A model generated the notes under the pieces. It had not been told where the DNA came from. It made no database searches and saw only the letters and a list, made by a program, of their open reading frames with translations. Positions 55,218 to 63,889 of a stretch of 64,000 nucleotides of DNA are shown here, piece by piece. The DNA comes from Sulfitobacter sp. 20_GPM-1509m. GTDB lineage: Bacteria > Pseudomonadota > Alphaproteobacteria > Rhodobacterales > Rhodobacteraceae. Both the position numbers and the translations under genes were made by a program. The stretch's first letter is position 1, and every line of letters starts with the position of its first letter. Location: assembly GCF_000620505.1 (NCBI RefSeq), contig NZ_JIBC01000007.1, positions 355,632 to 419,631 on the forward strand. The letters run 5' to 3'.

Positions 55218-55651
55218 GCTGCTGCGCCTTTCGCCCATGTGACATCGCCGGTGGTGCGGATGTCGATGGTCATGTTGATCTCGCTTTCCACATCACTGGT
55301 TTCGACCTTTGGTGTGGGAAATCCACGGAAGGTGAACACGTCGCCCGTCGCCTGGTTCGGCGCGGGTTTCAACGTGGTGCGGTAATAGATCGGCTGCGGC
55401 TCTGCCTGATCATCGACCTGCTGCTCGTATCCGGCAGCGGTGTAGCCACAAGGCAGCGAGATCACACCGGCATCCTTCAGACCCTTGATGTACTCGCGGA
55501 ACCCGTTCGGGCTGTCCAGGTTGGTCACATCGCGGTAATCCGTTTCCACCATGGGGATCGCCACGCCCTTGCATTCAGGGATATTTGCCCACGTCGTGCC
55601 ATCGGTCGACCGTTCGACCTTCGCCCCATAGGCGATGATTTGATTGCTCAT
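55214..55651 (-). CDS. Major tail tube protein
   Basis: 145 residues, beta-rich. IAYGAKVERSTDGTTWANIPEC (about 5-26) and a PNQATGDVFTFRGFPTP segment are typical of TP901-1-type tail tube proteins. Position between the tail terminator and the chaperone gene supports this. It overlaps the chaperone gene by four bases. Confidence 0.85.
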   Translation of the reverse strand: MSNQIIAYGAKVERSTDGTTWANIPECKGVAIPMVETDYRDVTNLDSPNGFREYIKGLKDAGVISLPCGYTAAGYEQQVDDQAEPQPIYYRTTLKPAPNQATGDVFTFRGFPTPKVETSDVESEINMTIDIRTTGDVTWAKGAAA

Positions 55652-55660
55652 AAGAGCCTC

Positions 55661-56044
55661 CTAGTTGTTGTAAGTGACGATAAAATCCAGCGACACCCGG
55701 AAAGGCCTTGAAGCCTCGTTGGTGCCACCCTCGCGACCATCACGCGTGCCCGCGTGAAAGACACCTTGCAGCCCTGCCGATGCGTGGCCGTCGAGGACGG
55801 TGCGCACGGCGCGGGAAAGTTCTTTTGCAGACCCGTAGGTCTTGGCAATGCAATCGACCTGAACACGAGCTGTAGACAAGCCGCTCGGGCCCTGCAGCGT
55901 GTGGCCTTCGGCATCGCCAATTGTGTAGAGCACCACGCCTGGCCACGGCGTTCCCTGCGGGTGTGATCCGAAGTTTACGTTGCCGTTCGCACGCGCCATC
56001 ACGGTCACGTCTGCCTTCAGCAGGGTGCGGATCAGTTCTTCCAT
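55661..56044 (-). CDS. Tail terminator/completion protein (DUF3168-like)
   Basis: 127 residues. MEELIRTLLKADVTVMARANG start and VVLYTIGDAEGHTLQGPSGL (about 35-54) are the DUF3168 pattern, followed by a C-terminal FRVSLDFIVTYNN strand. These proteins cap the tail tube. It lies three bases after the gp10-like gene. Confidence 0.85.
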   Translation of the reverse strand: MEELIRTLLKADVTVMARANGNVNFGSHPQGTPWPGVVLYTIGDAEGHTLQGPSGLSTARVQVDCIAKTYGSAKELSRAVRTVLDGHASAGLQGVFHAGTRDGREGGTNEASRPFRVSLDFIVTYNN

Positions 56045-56047
56045 GAC

Positions 56048-56497
56048 CTATCCTCTCGCGGCCTTTCGCGCTGCACGCTGCAGGCTCTTGTCCAGTTCTG
56101 CCCAAAGGTCGCGGCTCAACCGTTCCAGCATCGCGGTGCGATCTTGGTCCCACGCGGGGCGCAACGCAGGCTGCGGCCCATGCCGGTCGTTGCCAAATTC
56201 CTGCTGAACGCCAGCTGGATCCGCAGTGCCGACAAAGCCCTCGACCGCCGCGCGGTCGCTCTGGAACATCTTGCGATGCTGCCCCGCCTGCCGTTTTGTC
56301 AGCTTGGTCGAGTAGACAAAGGATTTGGCATAATCGCCGGTCTCACCTCGCGGCGCATTGTCGTTCGCCAGGGCAGCCATAGGCATGGCGGCTGATTTCA
56401 GCGACCGGCGCAACACACCCTTGCCCGCCGACTTGCTCAGTTGGTCGAGCGCTTTTTCCAGATCCTTGAGCCCGCTCACCTTGAACGACGCGCTCAT
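56048..56497 (-). CDS. HK97 gp10-like head-tail protein
   Basis: 149 residues. Starts SASFKVSGLKDLEKALDQLS and has the conserved GVLRRSLKSAAMPMAALANDNAP stretch (about 32-54) of HK97-gp10 family. C-terminal GFVGTADPAGVQQEFGNDRH is also typical. It takes part in head-tail joining. Overlaps the next gene by four bases. Confidence 0.87.
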   Translation of the reverse strand: MSASFKVSGLKDLEKALDQLSKSAGKGVLRRSLKSAAMPMAALANDNAPRGETGDYAKSFVYSTKLTKRQAGQHRKMFQSDRAAVEGFVGTADPAGVQQEFGNDRHGPQPALRPAWDQDRTAMLERLSRDLWAELDKSLQRAARKAARG

Positions 56498-56829
56498 GGA
56501 TCAACCCTCTCCGCACCGGCGGTAATTTCCAACCGCCAGCGGATGCCGATTTCCTTGATGCTGTATATCTCGTAATCGACGCCATCATAGACCAGCCGGT
56601 CCTTGGGCGTGACAGCGCGCGTCAGTGCCATCGAGGCCACCACAAAGCGTCGGGTCAGCGTCGAGGACACCTGCCCCGCGCGCAGGCGCTCGGCGTCGCT
56701 CACATCGACCTTGCCCGCCCAGACCTCAGGACCAGGTTCGCCGAACCCATCCACCTCAGTCAGGCCGTCATCAGTCTTTTCCGATGTGCGGAAGCTTATG
56801 CGGCTGTCCAGCTTCAATGCCTGCGCCAT
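56494..56829 (-). CDS. Head closure protein (SPP1 gp16-like)
   Basis: 111 residues. KLDSRISFRTSEKTDDGLTEVDGFGEPGPEVWAGKV-like start (about 6-42) and the C-terminal KDRLVYDGVDYEIYSIKEIG strand pattern are those of phage head-tail adaptors. It shares bases with neighbours on both sides. Confidence 0.87.
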   Translation of the reverse strand: MAQALKLDSRISFRTSEKTDDGLTEVDGFGEPGPEVWAGKVDVSDAERLRAGQVSSTLTRRFVVASMALTRAVTPKDRLVYDGVDYEIYSIKEIGIRWRLEITAGAERVDP

Positions 56830-57392
56830 CAGCAGACCACCTCAGGACGACGATACCGCACCTGCTTGATCAGCGCGCGAATGGGAAACGAAAGCTCGGC
56901 AGGCACAACACCGTCCAAGGCAATGCCAGCGTCCCGCCATTCCTTGACTATCATGATCACCGCCTGCCGGTGTTGCTGGGTGGGTGCGCCGCCCGCATTG
57001 GCGGTCACACGCACGGCCTGTGCAGTCCGCAGAGAGGCCGCGAGATCCGCAGGCACCACCAATTGCGGCTCATCATGCGGGCGGAGCAGTTGCGCCCCGC
57101 CCGGGCCCGCGCCCTGCCAGACACCAGCCGCATCCTGCCATTCGACTTTGGACACGGAGTTGACCGGCCGCACCGGAAACCACCAGCGCCGCCAACGTCC
57201 GACCGGCACATCAAATTCAAAATCAGCCGCCACCATCGGATGCGCGGTTGCAGTATCGACCACGGCGGTCGCCGATGCGATCAGACCGTCGATCAGGTCA
57301 TCATCATCCGTCTCAATCTCAAGCATGTGGATCGCGCGCTTGAACTCGGCTTTGGTGACCGGCCCTGTGGCCGCCGTGGTCAGTTTTTTCAT
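56829..57392 (-). CDS. Head-tail connector (phiE125 gp8 / HK97 gp6-like)
   Basis: 187 residues. Helical N-terminus VTKAEFKRAIHMLEIETDDDDLIDGLI (about 12-38) with typical helix-turn, then a tryptophan-rich strand RWRRWWFPVRPVNSVSKVEW (about 66-85). The C-terminal IKQVRYRRPEVV helix is conserved in the family. It forms the connector ring below the portal. Confidence 0.87.
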   Translation of the reverse strand: MKKLTTAATGPVTKAEFKRAIHMLEIETDDDDLIDGLIASATAVVDTATAHPMVAADFEFDVPVGRWRRWWFPVRPVNSVSKVEWQDAAGVWQGAGPGGAQLLRPHDEPQLVVPADLAASLRTAQAVRVTANAGGAPTQQHRQAVIMIVKEWRDAGIALDGVVPAELSFPIRALIKQVRYRRPEVVC

Positions 57393-57404
57393 AGAGAGCA
57401 GACC

Positions 57405-57809
57405 TTACGACTTGGCAGCAGCGTCAGCGCCGCCCTGCACGGGAGGCTCGCCCTTGCCCGCCTTTTTGGCCTTGGCATCGTCCGGCGCGGACGTAGGCGC
57501 TGGGGTGTTGGTTTCCGTCGTGTCCGCGACCTTGCCGTCAAGCGCAGCTTCACGGGCCGCCAGTGCAGCCTCACGCGCATCGAGGTCCGCCGCCTTGCTG
57601 GCAAACTCAGCTTCGGCATCGGCGATCATCGCCTGCACTTCTGTGGTGTCCATATTCAAGGTCACCGTCGCCAGGTTCTTTTCGGCTTCGGCGTCATAGG
57701 GCCGCGCCACGGATTTCAGCTTCGCGGCCTTCACGGGATCAAAGCCCGCGATATCGCCTTTCACGTAAGGGCCATGCGCTTTGAAGAACTTCAGGATTGT
57801 TTTGGTCAT
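57405..57809 (-). CDS. Small capsid-region protein with coiled coil
   Basis: 134 residues. N-terminal LKFFKAHGPYVKGDIAGFDPVKAAKLK (about 6-32) looks like a short beta module found beside phage capsid genes. Then a long Ala/Glu helix AEFASKAADLDAREAALAAREAAL (about 67-90) and a disordered Pro/Ala/Lys tail. It could be a head decoration or fibre protein, or a scaffold remnant. Family not firmly recognised. Confidence 0.6.
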   Translation of the reverse strand: MTKTILKFFKAHGPYVKGDIAGFDPVKAAKLKSVARPYDAEAEKNLATVTLNMDTTEVQAMIADAEAEFASKAADLDAREAALAAREAALDGKVADTTETNTPAPTSAPDDAKAKKAGKGEPPVQGGADAAAKS

Positions 57810-57897
57810 CGGATTGTCCTTTTCAGATCGGATTGATTGAAGGGCGGACGGGGCACACCCCGTCCGCTCATGTCAGTTTCAGGTCAGGTGGTGTCGC

Positions 57898-59211
57898 TTA
57901 AAGAGACCAGGCCACGCCGGTCAGCTTGGAGATCGCCACGTCATGGCGCGGCGCAAAGTCGTGCTCCTCGATCGCGCGCATCAAGGTCAGATCGTTCTGG
58001 TAGGCCGATACGGTGTCGCCGCTGGTGTCGACGTAGGCCGCCTCGGTGGACGAGGAGATCACCAGCTTCATGCTGTCGCCGACCATGCAGTCGTTGAAGT
58101 CCGCAAAGAACACTTCGGTCTCGTCGCCGCCGACACCGAGGTTGTCCGGCAGCTGCGATGTGGTCTTGATCGGATAGCCCAGCAGCGTGTTGCTCTGGTC
58201 GATAGACGGAAACAGATAGGAGCCGTGGTTCGGTTCGCGCAGGCTGGCCAGAAAGTTACGTGTGGAAGCACGCATGATCCAACCGCAGGAGATCATCGCA
58301 ACATTTGCATCCTGCACCGTGGACACCATCTTGCGCAGTGCCGCCTCGACCACAGCCGCTGTCTTGGCCACAGCCGATTGCGTTTGCCCGGCCAGCACCC
58401 AGCCGCCCAGACCTTTGGGCGTGTCGCCGGTGCCATCGCCGCGCAGGAATGCCAGGTCCTTGCGCAGGCCCATCACGTCCAGCATGTCATCGCGCACCAG
58501 CTGCATCACGTTTGTCCCGCTGTGGCGCAGCAGCGCATTGCCAACCGGCACCAAAGTACGCAGGGTTTTGAAGTTCTGGTCCACCTTGTCGAAGGTCGGC
58601 TCGCTTTCTTGGGTGACGTGGTTCTCGGCCCCGTAGTTGGCCGTCGCACTGGTGGCTTGACGCGCATTGCGCACTTCACCTGCGGGCATGTCGATGATCC
58701 GCGCACCCGAGTTGATGACCGTCACACGCGGACGCAGCAGCTCGATGACCTCGGCGGCCTGCGCCTGCGGAATGGTCACACCGCCTGCGCTGTCGCTGGC
58801 GCCAGAGAGGGCCGCCGACATGCCGCTGTGCCCGTCCTTCTCGAGACGTGCGACAGCGCGGTCCTTGTCGCCTTTGCTGTTGGCGAGGGCGTGCACCATG
58901 AAAGCGAAGCCGAGACCTTTGTCTTCGGGGTTCTTGGCAACGGCAGGTGTGGTCGCGGGGGCTGGTGGCGTGTCCAGCTCGGACTGCACCGTTGCCGCAT
59001 TCGCAGCTTCAACCGCTTCGGCGCGCTCAAGTGCTTTGGAAGAGGCCTCAAACGCCAATTGCGCCGCATCAAAGGCCGCGAAGGCCTCGATCATCTCGGG
59101 TGCATCGTCGGCAATGTTGCCCTCTTCCAGCTTGGACAGGGCAGATGCACAGTCCTGCATTTTTGCGGCCGCAGCTTTCCGGTCGCGGCGGTGGTCGTTC
59201 ACGTCTTTCAT
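57898..59211 (-). CDS. HK97-type major capsid protein
   Basis: 437 residues from the ATG at 59211, with GGAG nine bases upstream; earlier in-frame starts at 59226 and 59253 lack one. A charged helical N-terminal delta-like region (about 1-120) is removed by the protease in this family. The shell domain begins around SDSAGGVTIPQAQAAEVIEL (about 142) and ends with a typical DLTLMRAIEEHDFAPRHDVAISKL P-loop strand. It forms the icosahedral shell. Confidence 0.93.
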   Translation of the reverse strand: MKDVNDHRRDRKAAAAKMQDCASALSKLEEGNIADDAPEMIEAFAAFDAAQLAFEASSKALERAEAVEAANAATVQSELDTPPAPATTPAVAKNPEDKGLGFAFMVHALANSKGDKDRAVARLEKDGHSGMSAALSGASDSAGGVTIPQAQAAEVIELLRPRVTVINSGARIIDMPAGEVRNARQATSATANYGAENHVTQESEPTFDKVDQNFKTLRTLVPVGNALLRHSGTNVMQLVRDDMLDVMGLRKDLAFLRGDGTGDTPKGLGGWVLAGQTQSAVAKTAAVVEAALRKMVSTVQDANVAMISCGWIMRASTRNFLASLREPNHGSYLFPSIDQSNTLLGYPIKTTSQLPDNLGVGGDETEVFFADFNDCMVGDSMKLVISSSTEAAYVDTSGDTVSAYQNDLTLMRAIEEHDFAPRHDVAISKLTGVAWSL

Positions 59212-59300
59212 GTTCCAATTCTCCATGGAAAAAGTGCCGCTCGCGCAGCACAAGGATCCCGCCGCGATGGACAGGTCGATTACACCGATGTGATGTGGTG

Positions 59301-60209
59301 TCAGGTTGCGGCGCGCGCCTGGGCGGCAGCCGCCAGAGCGGCAAAGGCGCGCGCTTGTGGACGCGGAGCCGGGGCATAGGCCGCCATCACCCGCGCATAG
59401 AAGGCATCGCGGGTCTCGAGCTGATCCACCAGCCCGCGTGCGATACCCTGTTCCGGACCAAAGACAGCGCCGCCGTCTTGCGGATCATCCGTGACGGAAA
59501 GCTGGGCAGTGAACTGGGCCGGATCGATACCACGCCCTGCAGCCACAGCCGCGTGGAACAGCGCTTCGGTCTCATCCAGCGCCCGGCGCAGTTCGGCCAT
59601 GCCCGCGTCCGTTGCCGGATCCGGCGCTTTGGCCCGCGCGTGGCTCGAAGAGATCTCGAACCATTGATCGCCCCAATTGTCGGTGTCTTGTGGCGAGGTC
59701 GCGGTCAGCCGCACCCCGATCGACCCGACCAGCGCGCCCGGCGTGATGGTGATTTCTGTGGCTTGAGACGCCAGCCAGTAGGCTGCCGACGCCGCCAGAG
59801 GATTGACCAGTACATGCACCGGCTTGATCGCAGCTGCTGCGGCAATCGCCTGGGCCGCGCCCTCGATGCCCAAGACCATCCCGCCGGGGCAATCCATATC
59901 CAGCACGATGCCGCTGCAGTCGTCGTTGGCAGCCAGCTCGGCCAGCGACTGCTCCAGCCCCTGATAAGTGGTCCAGCCCATGTATTTTTCGAAGAGGAAA
60001 AAGTTCGGAGTCAGAAGCCCGCGCACCGGCACCACACCGACGCCCCGTGCCACCGCATAGCGTTCGCCAGGCTCGACGGTGACCATCCCGCCACCACTTG
60101 CCGTTTGGCAATCCGCCGGCACATCCATCGCCAGCAGCGCGTCACCACCGTGATGCGACAGCGCCAGCGCGCTCGATTGCAAATAAGCTCCAATGGTGCG
60201 GCGCGTCAT
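59301..60209 (-). CDS. S49-family capsid maturation protease (SppA-like)
   Basis: 302 residues. GIVLDMDCPGGMVLGIEGAAQAI (about 99-121) and the nucleophile segment VNPLAASAAYWLASQATEI (about 136-154, serine in AASAA) are the S49 landmarks. GALVGSIGVRLT follows, as in SppA. Located between portal and capsid genes, it matures the capsid. Start is three bases after the portal stop. Confidence 0.9.
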   Translation of the reverse strand: MTRRTIGAYLQSSALALSHHGGDALLAMDVPADCQTASGGGMVTVEPGERYAVARGVGVVPVRGLLTPNFFLFEKYMGWTTYQGLEQSLAELAANDDCSGIVLDMDCPGGMVLGIEGAAQAIAAAAAIKPVHVLVNPLAASAAYWLASQATEITITPGALVGSIGVRLTATSPQDTDNWGDQWFEISSSHARAKAPDPATDAGMAELRRALDETEALFHAAVAAGRGIDPAQFTAQLSVTDDPQDGGAVFGPEQGIARGLVDQLETRDAFYARVMAAYAPAPRPQARAFAALAAAAQARAAT

Positions 60210-60212
60210 GGC

Positions 60213-61478
60213 TTAGTCCTCTTTTTCGGTTTCAGGTTCGCGGGTCATGTTTGCCGCCGGGTTCAGACGGTCATCATCTGGCCCTTCGGTGACCGGCAGG
60301 TTTGCAATGCGCTGCGCCGTGTTGGCGGTCATGATCGGCCCGCCCACGGCTTTGGTCAGCGCGTCGTATTTTTCCTTGGTGGTCGGCTGCAGCAACGCGC
60401 CGAAGTCGTGGCGGAAGAACAAACCGCTGCGCCGCTCGGCCTCGGTCAGCAGACCCATCGCATATTCCGCTTCGATCAAAGCCGACCAGTGCATCAGGCA
60501 GTCCGTCAGATAGTCAATCGCCTGCTGTTCGCCGTTGGCCTTCACCCCGTATTCCAGCATCTGCAGCTTGCTCGGTGGCATCCGGTAGACAGCAGCGATC
60601 TGTTCGCGGTCGAACTTGCGGCTGGCCAGCAGTTCCTGGTCCGCCGCCGTCAGATCAAGGCTTTCGATCTTGTCGTTCGCACCGATGATCGGAAAACCTT
60701 CGTGCTCCGGATCGGTCAGCGCATTGCGGACCCGACGGCCGTTGCGGCGATAAGCCTCGTCGTCCTCGTAGACATCTTCCATCGTGATCACCGCGCGCAT
60801 GGTGGCACCCGACGCCGTGCGCGCCGCCGCTTCCTGCCCCGCCAGCGCCAGCCCAAAGCTTTCGCCCGCCACTTCGATCGGGCTGCGTCCTGTCCAGCCA
60901 TCCTCGGGCATGTAGCGCAGGTTGACCATCGACCGCGACGGCACCCGCCGCCGCACCCCCGCCCCGTCCTCGAAATCGAACACGCGGGTCCGCCCCGCCT
61001 TGAACATCGACACATGGTCCGGGTTGATTGCCTCGATCAACTCCAGCTCACCGCCACCATCACGGGGCGCGTAGCCATGGCCACGCCCGCGGATGCAGTA
61101 GGAATAAACCAGGGCGTACCGCAGCACCTGCGCGGACACACCGGGCGATGCCTCGACGTTCATCAGATAGGCCGCCGGATGCTCGCGCACGCGATTCTCG
61201 CCCCCCATGCCATCGCGCTGCCAAAGTTTCAGCGGCACCTTGCAGTGATCGCCCGCGATGTTGTTGGCGCAGGCAAACACCGTCGCGTGACGCTGTGCGA
61301 TCAGACCAGTCGCGCGGGGAAGAGTCCGCACACGTGACTGCCCGCCATAGCCGATGTTGAACACCGCAGGGTTCGGGGCGCGCGTGCCGGATGTTTCCGC
61401 CGACGCTGCAATGACAGGCTCGACACGCGTCACCCGCTCGGGTTTGCGTCGCGACATCAGTCCGGAAAACATGCTCAT
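60213..61478 (-). CDS. HK97-family portal protein
   Basis: 421 residues. HATVFACANNIAGDHCKVPLKLW (about 64-86) and the wing/stem regions with SMVNLRYMPEDGWTGRSPIEVAGE (about 184-207) are the HK97 portal signature. Later PPSKLQMLEYGVKANGEQQAIDYL is also typical. The start overlaps the terminase stop. A dodecameric ring at the capsid vertex. Confidence 0.93.
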   Translation of the reverse strand: MSMFSGLMSRRKPERVTRVEPVIAASAETSGTRAPNPAVFNIGYGGQSRVRTLPRATGLIAQRHATVFACANNIAGDHCKVPLKLWQRDGMGGENRVREHPAAYLMNVEASPGVSAQVLRYALVYSYCIRGRGHGYAPRDGGGELELIEAINPDHVSMFKAGRTRVFDFEDGAGVRRRVPSRSMVNLRYMPEDGWTGRSPIEVAGESFGLALAGQEAAARTASGATMRAVITMEDVYEDDEAYRRNGRRVRNALTDPEHEGFPIIGANDKIESLDLTAADQELLASRKFDREQIAAVYRMPPSKLQMLEYGVKANGEQQAIDYLTDCLMHWSALIEAEYAMGLLTEAERRSGLFFRHDFGALLQPTTKEKYDALTKAVGGPIMTANTAQRIANLPVTEGPDDDRLNPAANMTREPETEKED

Positions 61479-63142
61479 ACCACTTCAACCTCTCGCGCTT
61501 TGCGCTTGCCTTCCTGTGCCTCGGCCCGACCCACCGCCATGATCATGGCGACACCAGCATCGATCCGACCGCTCGATTTCTTCTTGTTCGGCTTCACGTT
61601 CTCCGCCGCATCCTCATCGCGGTGGACGTTCCCGACCTGCCAGGCCAGCACTGGATTGCCACCGTGGCGAATGGTGCCCTGCACCACCCGCTCCTCGACC
61701 CGCTTCATCGGCTCAGACATCGAGGCATACCCCTGTCGGTGCTCGACCATCGGGAACCGGCGCTGATCCAACCGCTTGGCCAGGTTCTTCATGCCCCACG
61801 GGTCATAGGCGACCTCGCGCAGATCGAACTTGGCGCGGATCCATTCCAGTCGCTCGGCGATCTGGTCCTCGTCGATCACGCCGCCCGCATGCACTTCCAG
61901 CCAGCCCTGATCGCGCCAGGCGACAAACTCGCGCTTTTCGGACTGCGCGCGTTTGATGAACCCCTTCGGCCCTTCGGGCAGGAAGGTGTAGGCGATGAGA
62001 TAGATCACCCCGTCGACTGGCACCGCCACCACGATGGCCGTGGTGTCGATCTTGTTCGACAGGTCCAGCCCCACCCACGCAGGCCGCCCGAAGAGTTTGC
62101 GGATGTCGATCGGTGCCGCTGCCAAGCCTGCGTCCCAGCTGTCGCGGTCGATCCAGGTCTCTGCCCCTTCGGTCCACAGGTTCAGGTGGAACCGTTTGAA
62201 GTTCGGCATCCGCCCCGCGATCATTTGCGCTTTGGTTGCCTTCTCCTGGACAAAGGCCAGAGGCTTGGACACACCCAGATTGGGGTTGCCCATAGCCCAG
62301 GCCGTCGGATCCAGCGGATCGCAATCAGGATGCGGCTCGGCGACGTACCCAAAGAACGCATCATCCTGCACTGCGCCGCGCAGAACACTTTCGGCATAGC
62401 CGCGTATTTCGCCACAAAGGCTTGCCCGATCATGGCCCGCCGTCGTGATGATCCAGTCAATCGGCTGCGCACGCGCGGCCATACTTTCAACAATCGTCTC
62501 TTCCAGTTCGCGATCGGTCCAGCGGTGCATCTCGTCGCGTGCAATGAAGCTCGGGTTGATGCCGTCGCTGCTATCACCGTCACGGCTCAGGCAAGATATG
62601 CTGCCATCGAACCGCGGGGTTTCGATCGAGGTTCGCCAGACGTTCATCATCTGGCTGAGAAACGCCGACCGCTTGATCATACGCTTCACTTCCTTGAAGA
62701 GCAGTCCCGCCTGGTCCCGTGTCGTGGCCGCGCAGTAGCCCTGTGGTGCAGCCTCGCCGTCGAACAGCTGCGTGTAGATCATCGGCAGCGCCGTCTCTGT
62801 GGTCTTGCCGTTCTTCTTTCCGATCTGGTTGTAGCAGGTGGTGAACCGGCGCAGGCCGGTGTCTTTGCGCTTCCAGCCAAAGATCGAACCCATGCGGAAC
62901 TGCTGCCACGGCTCGAGCGTCAATGGCTTGCCCGCCATCGGCCCGACCGAGTGCTGCAGCAAGCCCCCGAAACGGATCGGGCGCAGCGCCGCGTCCTCAT
63001 CGAAGAACAGCCCCCGATCCTTGCCCGTTTCCAGATCCATAAGGTGTCGTTCACAGGCCATCCGCACAAGCGTGCCTGCGACGATCTTGCCGCTCAGGAC
63101 GTCGTCAGCATAGGCCGTGACCGGGTGCTCATCCTTTGCCAT
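61475..63142 (-). CDS. Terminase large subunit
   Basis: 555 residues. The ATPase part contains TTCYNQIGKKNGKTTETALPMIY (Walker A, about 98-120) and, further on, SFIARDEMHRWTDREL (about 198, Walker B-like DE). The nuclease half has VGLDLSNKIDTTAIVVAVPVDG (about 357-378), with the metal aspartate. This is the HK97/Terminase_1 layout. Powers DNA packaging. Overlaps the small subunit by 14 bases. Confidence 0.95.
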   Translation of the reverse strand: MAKDEHPVTAYADDVLSGKIVAGTLVRMACERHLMDLETGKDRGLFFDEDAALRPIRFGGLLQHSVGPMAGKPLTLEPWQQFRMGSIFGWKRKDTGLRRFTTCYNQIGKKNGKTTETALPMIYTQLFDGEAAPQGYCAATTRDQAGLLFKEVKRMIKRSAFLSQMMNVWRTSIETPRFDGSISCLSRDGDSSDGINPSFIARDEMHRWTDRELEETIVESMAARAQPIDWIITTAGHDRASLCGEIRGYAESVLRGAVQDDAFFGYVAEPHPDCDPLDPTAWAMGNPNLGVSKPLAFVQEKATKAQMIAGRMPNFKRFHLNLWTEGAETWIDRDSWDAGLAAAPIDIRKLFGRPAWVGLDLSNKIDTTAIVVAVPVDGVIYLIAYTFLPEGPKGFIKRAQSEKREFVAWRDQGWLEVHAGGVIDEDQIAERLEWIRAKFDLREVAYDPWGMKNLAKRLDQRRFPMVEHRQGYASMSEPMKRVEERVVQGTIRHGGNPVLAWQVGNVHRDEDAAENVKPNKKKSSGRIDAGVAMIMAVGRAEAQEGKRKAREVEVV

Positions 63143-63566
63143 TCAAAATGCTCACAACGTCATCGAAGAGATCGCCCTGGCCTCCGGCTCCCAGCCGCTT
63201 TTCGTCGACGGGCGACATGCCGAACAGCGCGCCGATCCGCTGCATCTGACCTAGCGCCTCCTGCTGAAGGCCCCACGGTGCTGTCTTCTTTTGCTGCTTC
63301 CCGTTGCGGGTCATCGTCTCGTAGTACAGCCCCTCCATCACCAGGCAGTGCGTGGCATGGATGAAGTTCGACACACTCTCACAGTAGCCTGCGAACATAT
63401 GCACATGGTGCGGCTCGAGCCGGTCCTTTGCCACCAGCTGACCGGCCAGTTCGTCCCAGACCTTGCGGGCGTCTTCACTCATGAAGTCCGGTGCGTCCGG
63501 CACATGCTTTTTGGCATCGCCCTTGAAGGGCACAACCGTGCCAGTGTTCGGCTTGCGTCCCTTCAT
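63129..63566 (-). CDS. Terminase small subunit (P27 family)
   Basis: 145 residues. Begins MKGRKPNTGTVVPFKGDAKK and continues with PDFMSEDARKVWDELAGQLV (about 26-45), both characteristic of P27-type small terminases. DNA recognition for packaging. It is the first gene of the leftward late operon, so the late promoter should be in 63567-63830. Confidence 0.92.
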   Translation of the reverse strand: MKGRKPNTGTVVPFKGDAKKHVPDAPDFMSEDARKVWDELAGQLVAKDRLEPHHVHMFAGYCESVSNFIHATHCLVMEGLYYETMTRNGKQQKKTAPWGLQQEALGQMQRIGALFGMSPVDEKRLGAGGQGDLFDDVVSILNGKG

Positions 63567-63889
63567 TCAACCATCCTTAATTGGCCCAAAAGGCTTTTAC
63601 CCTTGGGCTTTTTTCTCCAATTTCGCGTGCACGAAAAGAAATGTTCCCCCGCCGGTCCTATGTCGGACGGCCGAGTTTTCAAGATACCCCCCGGGGTACT
63701 AGATGCGTTGACCTTGGGAAGGGGCAAGACTAGCAATGCGCTTGCCAGTTGGACCGATCAAAGAGCAACTTCCGATCGCCTTTGCGGGACGTCATGTGGT
63801 CGACATACATTGCTGGCGCGCGCCCCCATCCCTAAAGAAAAACGGCGCTCCCCCATAGGAACGCCGTTTTCTTTTCTTCGGTCAATAGA
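63567..63889. other. Intergenic region upstream of the late operon
   Basis: 323 bases without a credible gene. It holds a hairpin (GCCCAA/TTGGGC, 63584-63608, with a T tract to 63614 on the plus strand) near the small terminase start, and a strong hairpin at 63839-63870. The late promoter is presumably between them; I cannot pick out a specific -35/-10 pair. Confidence 0.5.
63839..63870. terminator. Rho-independent terminator behind the partial right-edge gene
   Basis: Perfect 9-bp stem AAAACGGCG / CGCCGTTTT with a 14-base loop. A-rich on one side and T-rich on the other, so usable in both directions. It is 20 bases beyond the stop of the leftward gene at 63890, separating early from late transcription. 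Confidence 0.75.

Noticed and set aside
58947..61337. 796-codon plus-strand frame across capsid, protease and portal genes
   Set aside because: It crosses three well-supported opposite-strand genes and encodes an Arg/Ala/Pro-rich sequence with no domain.
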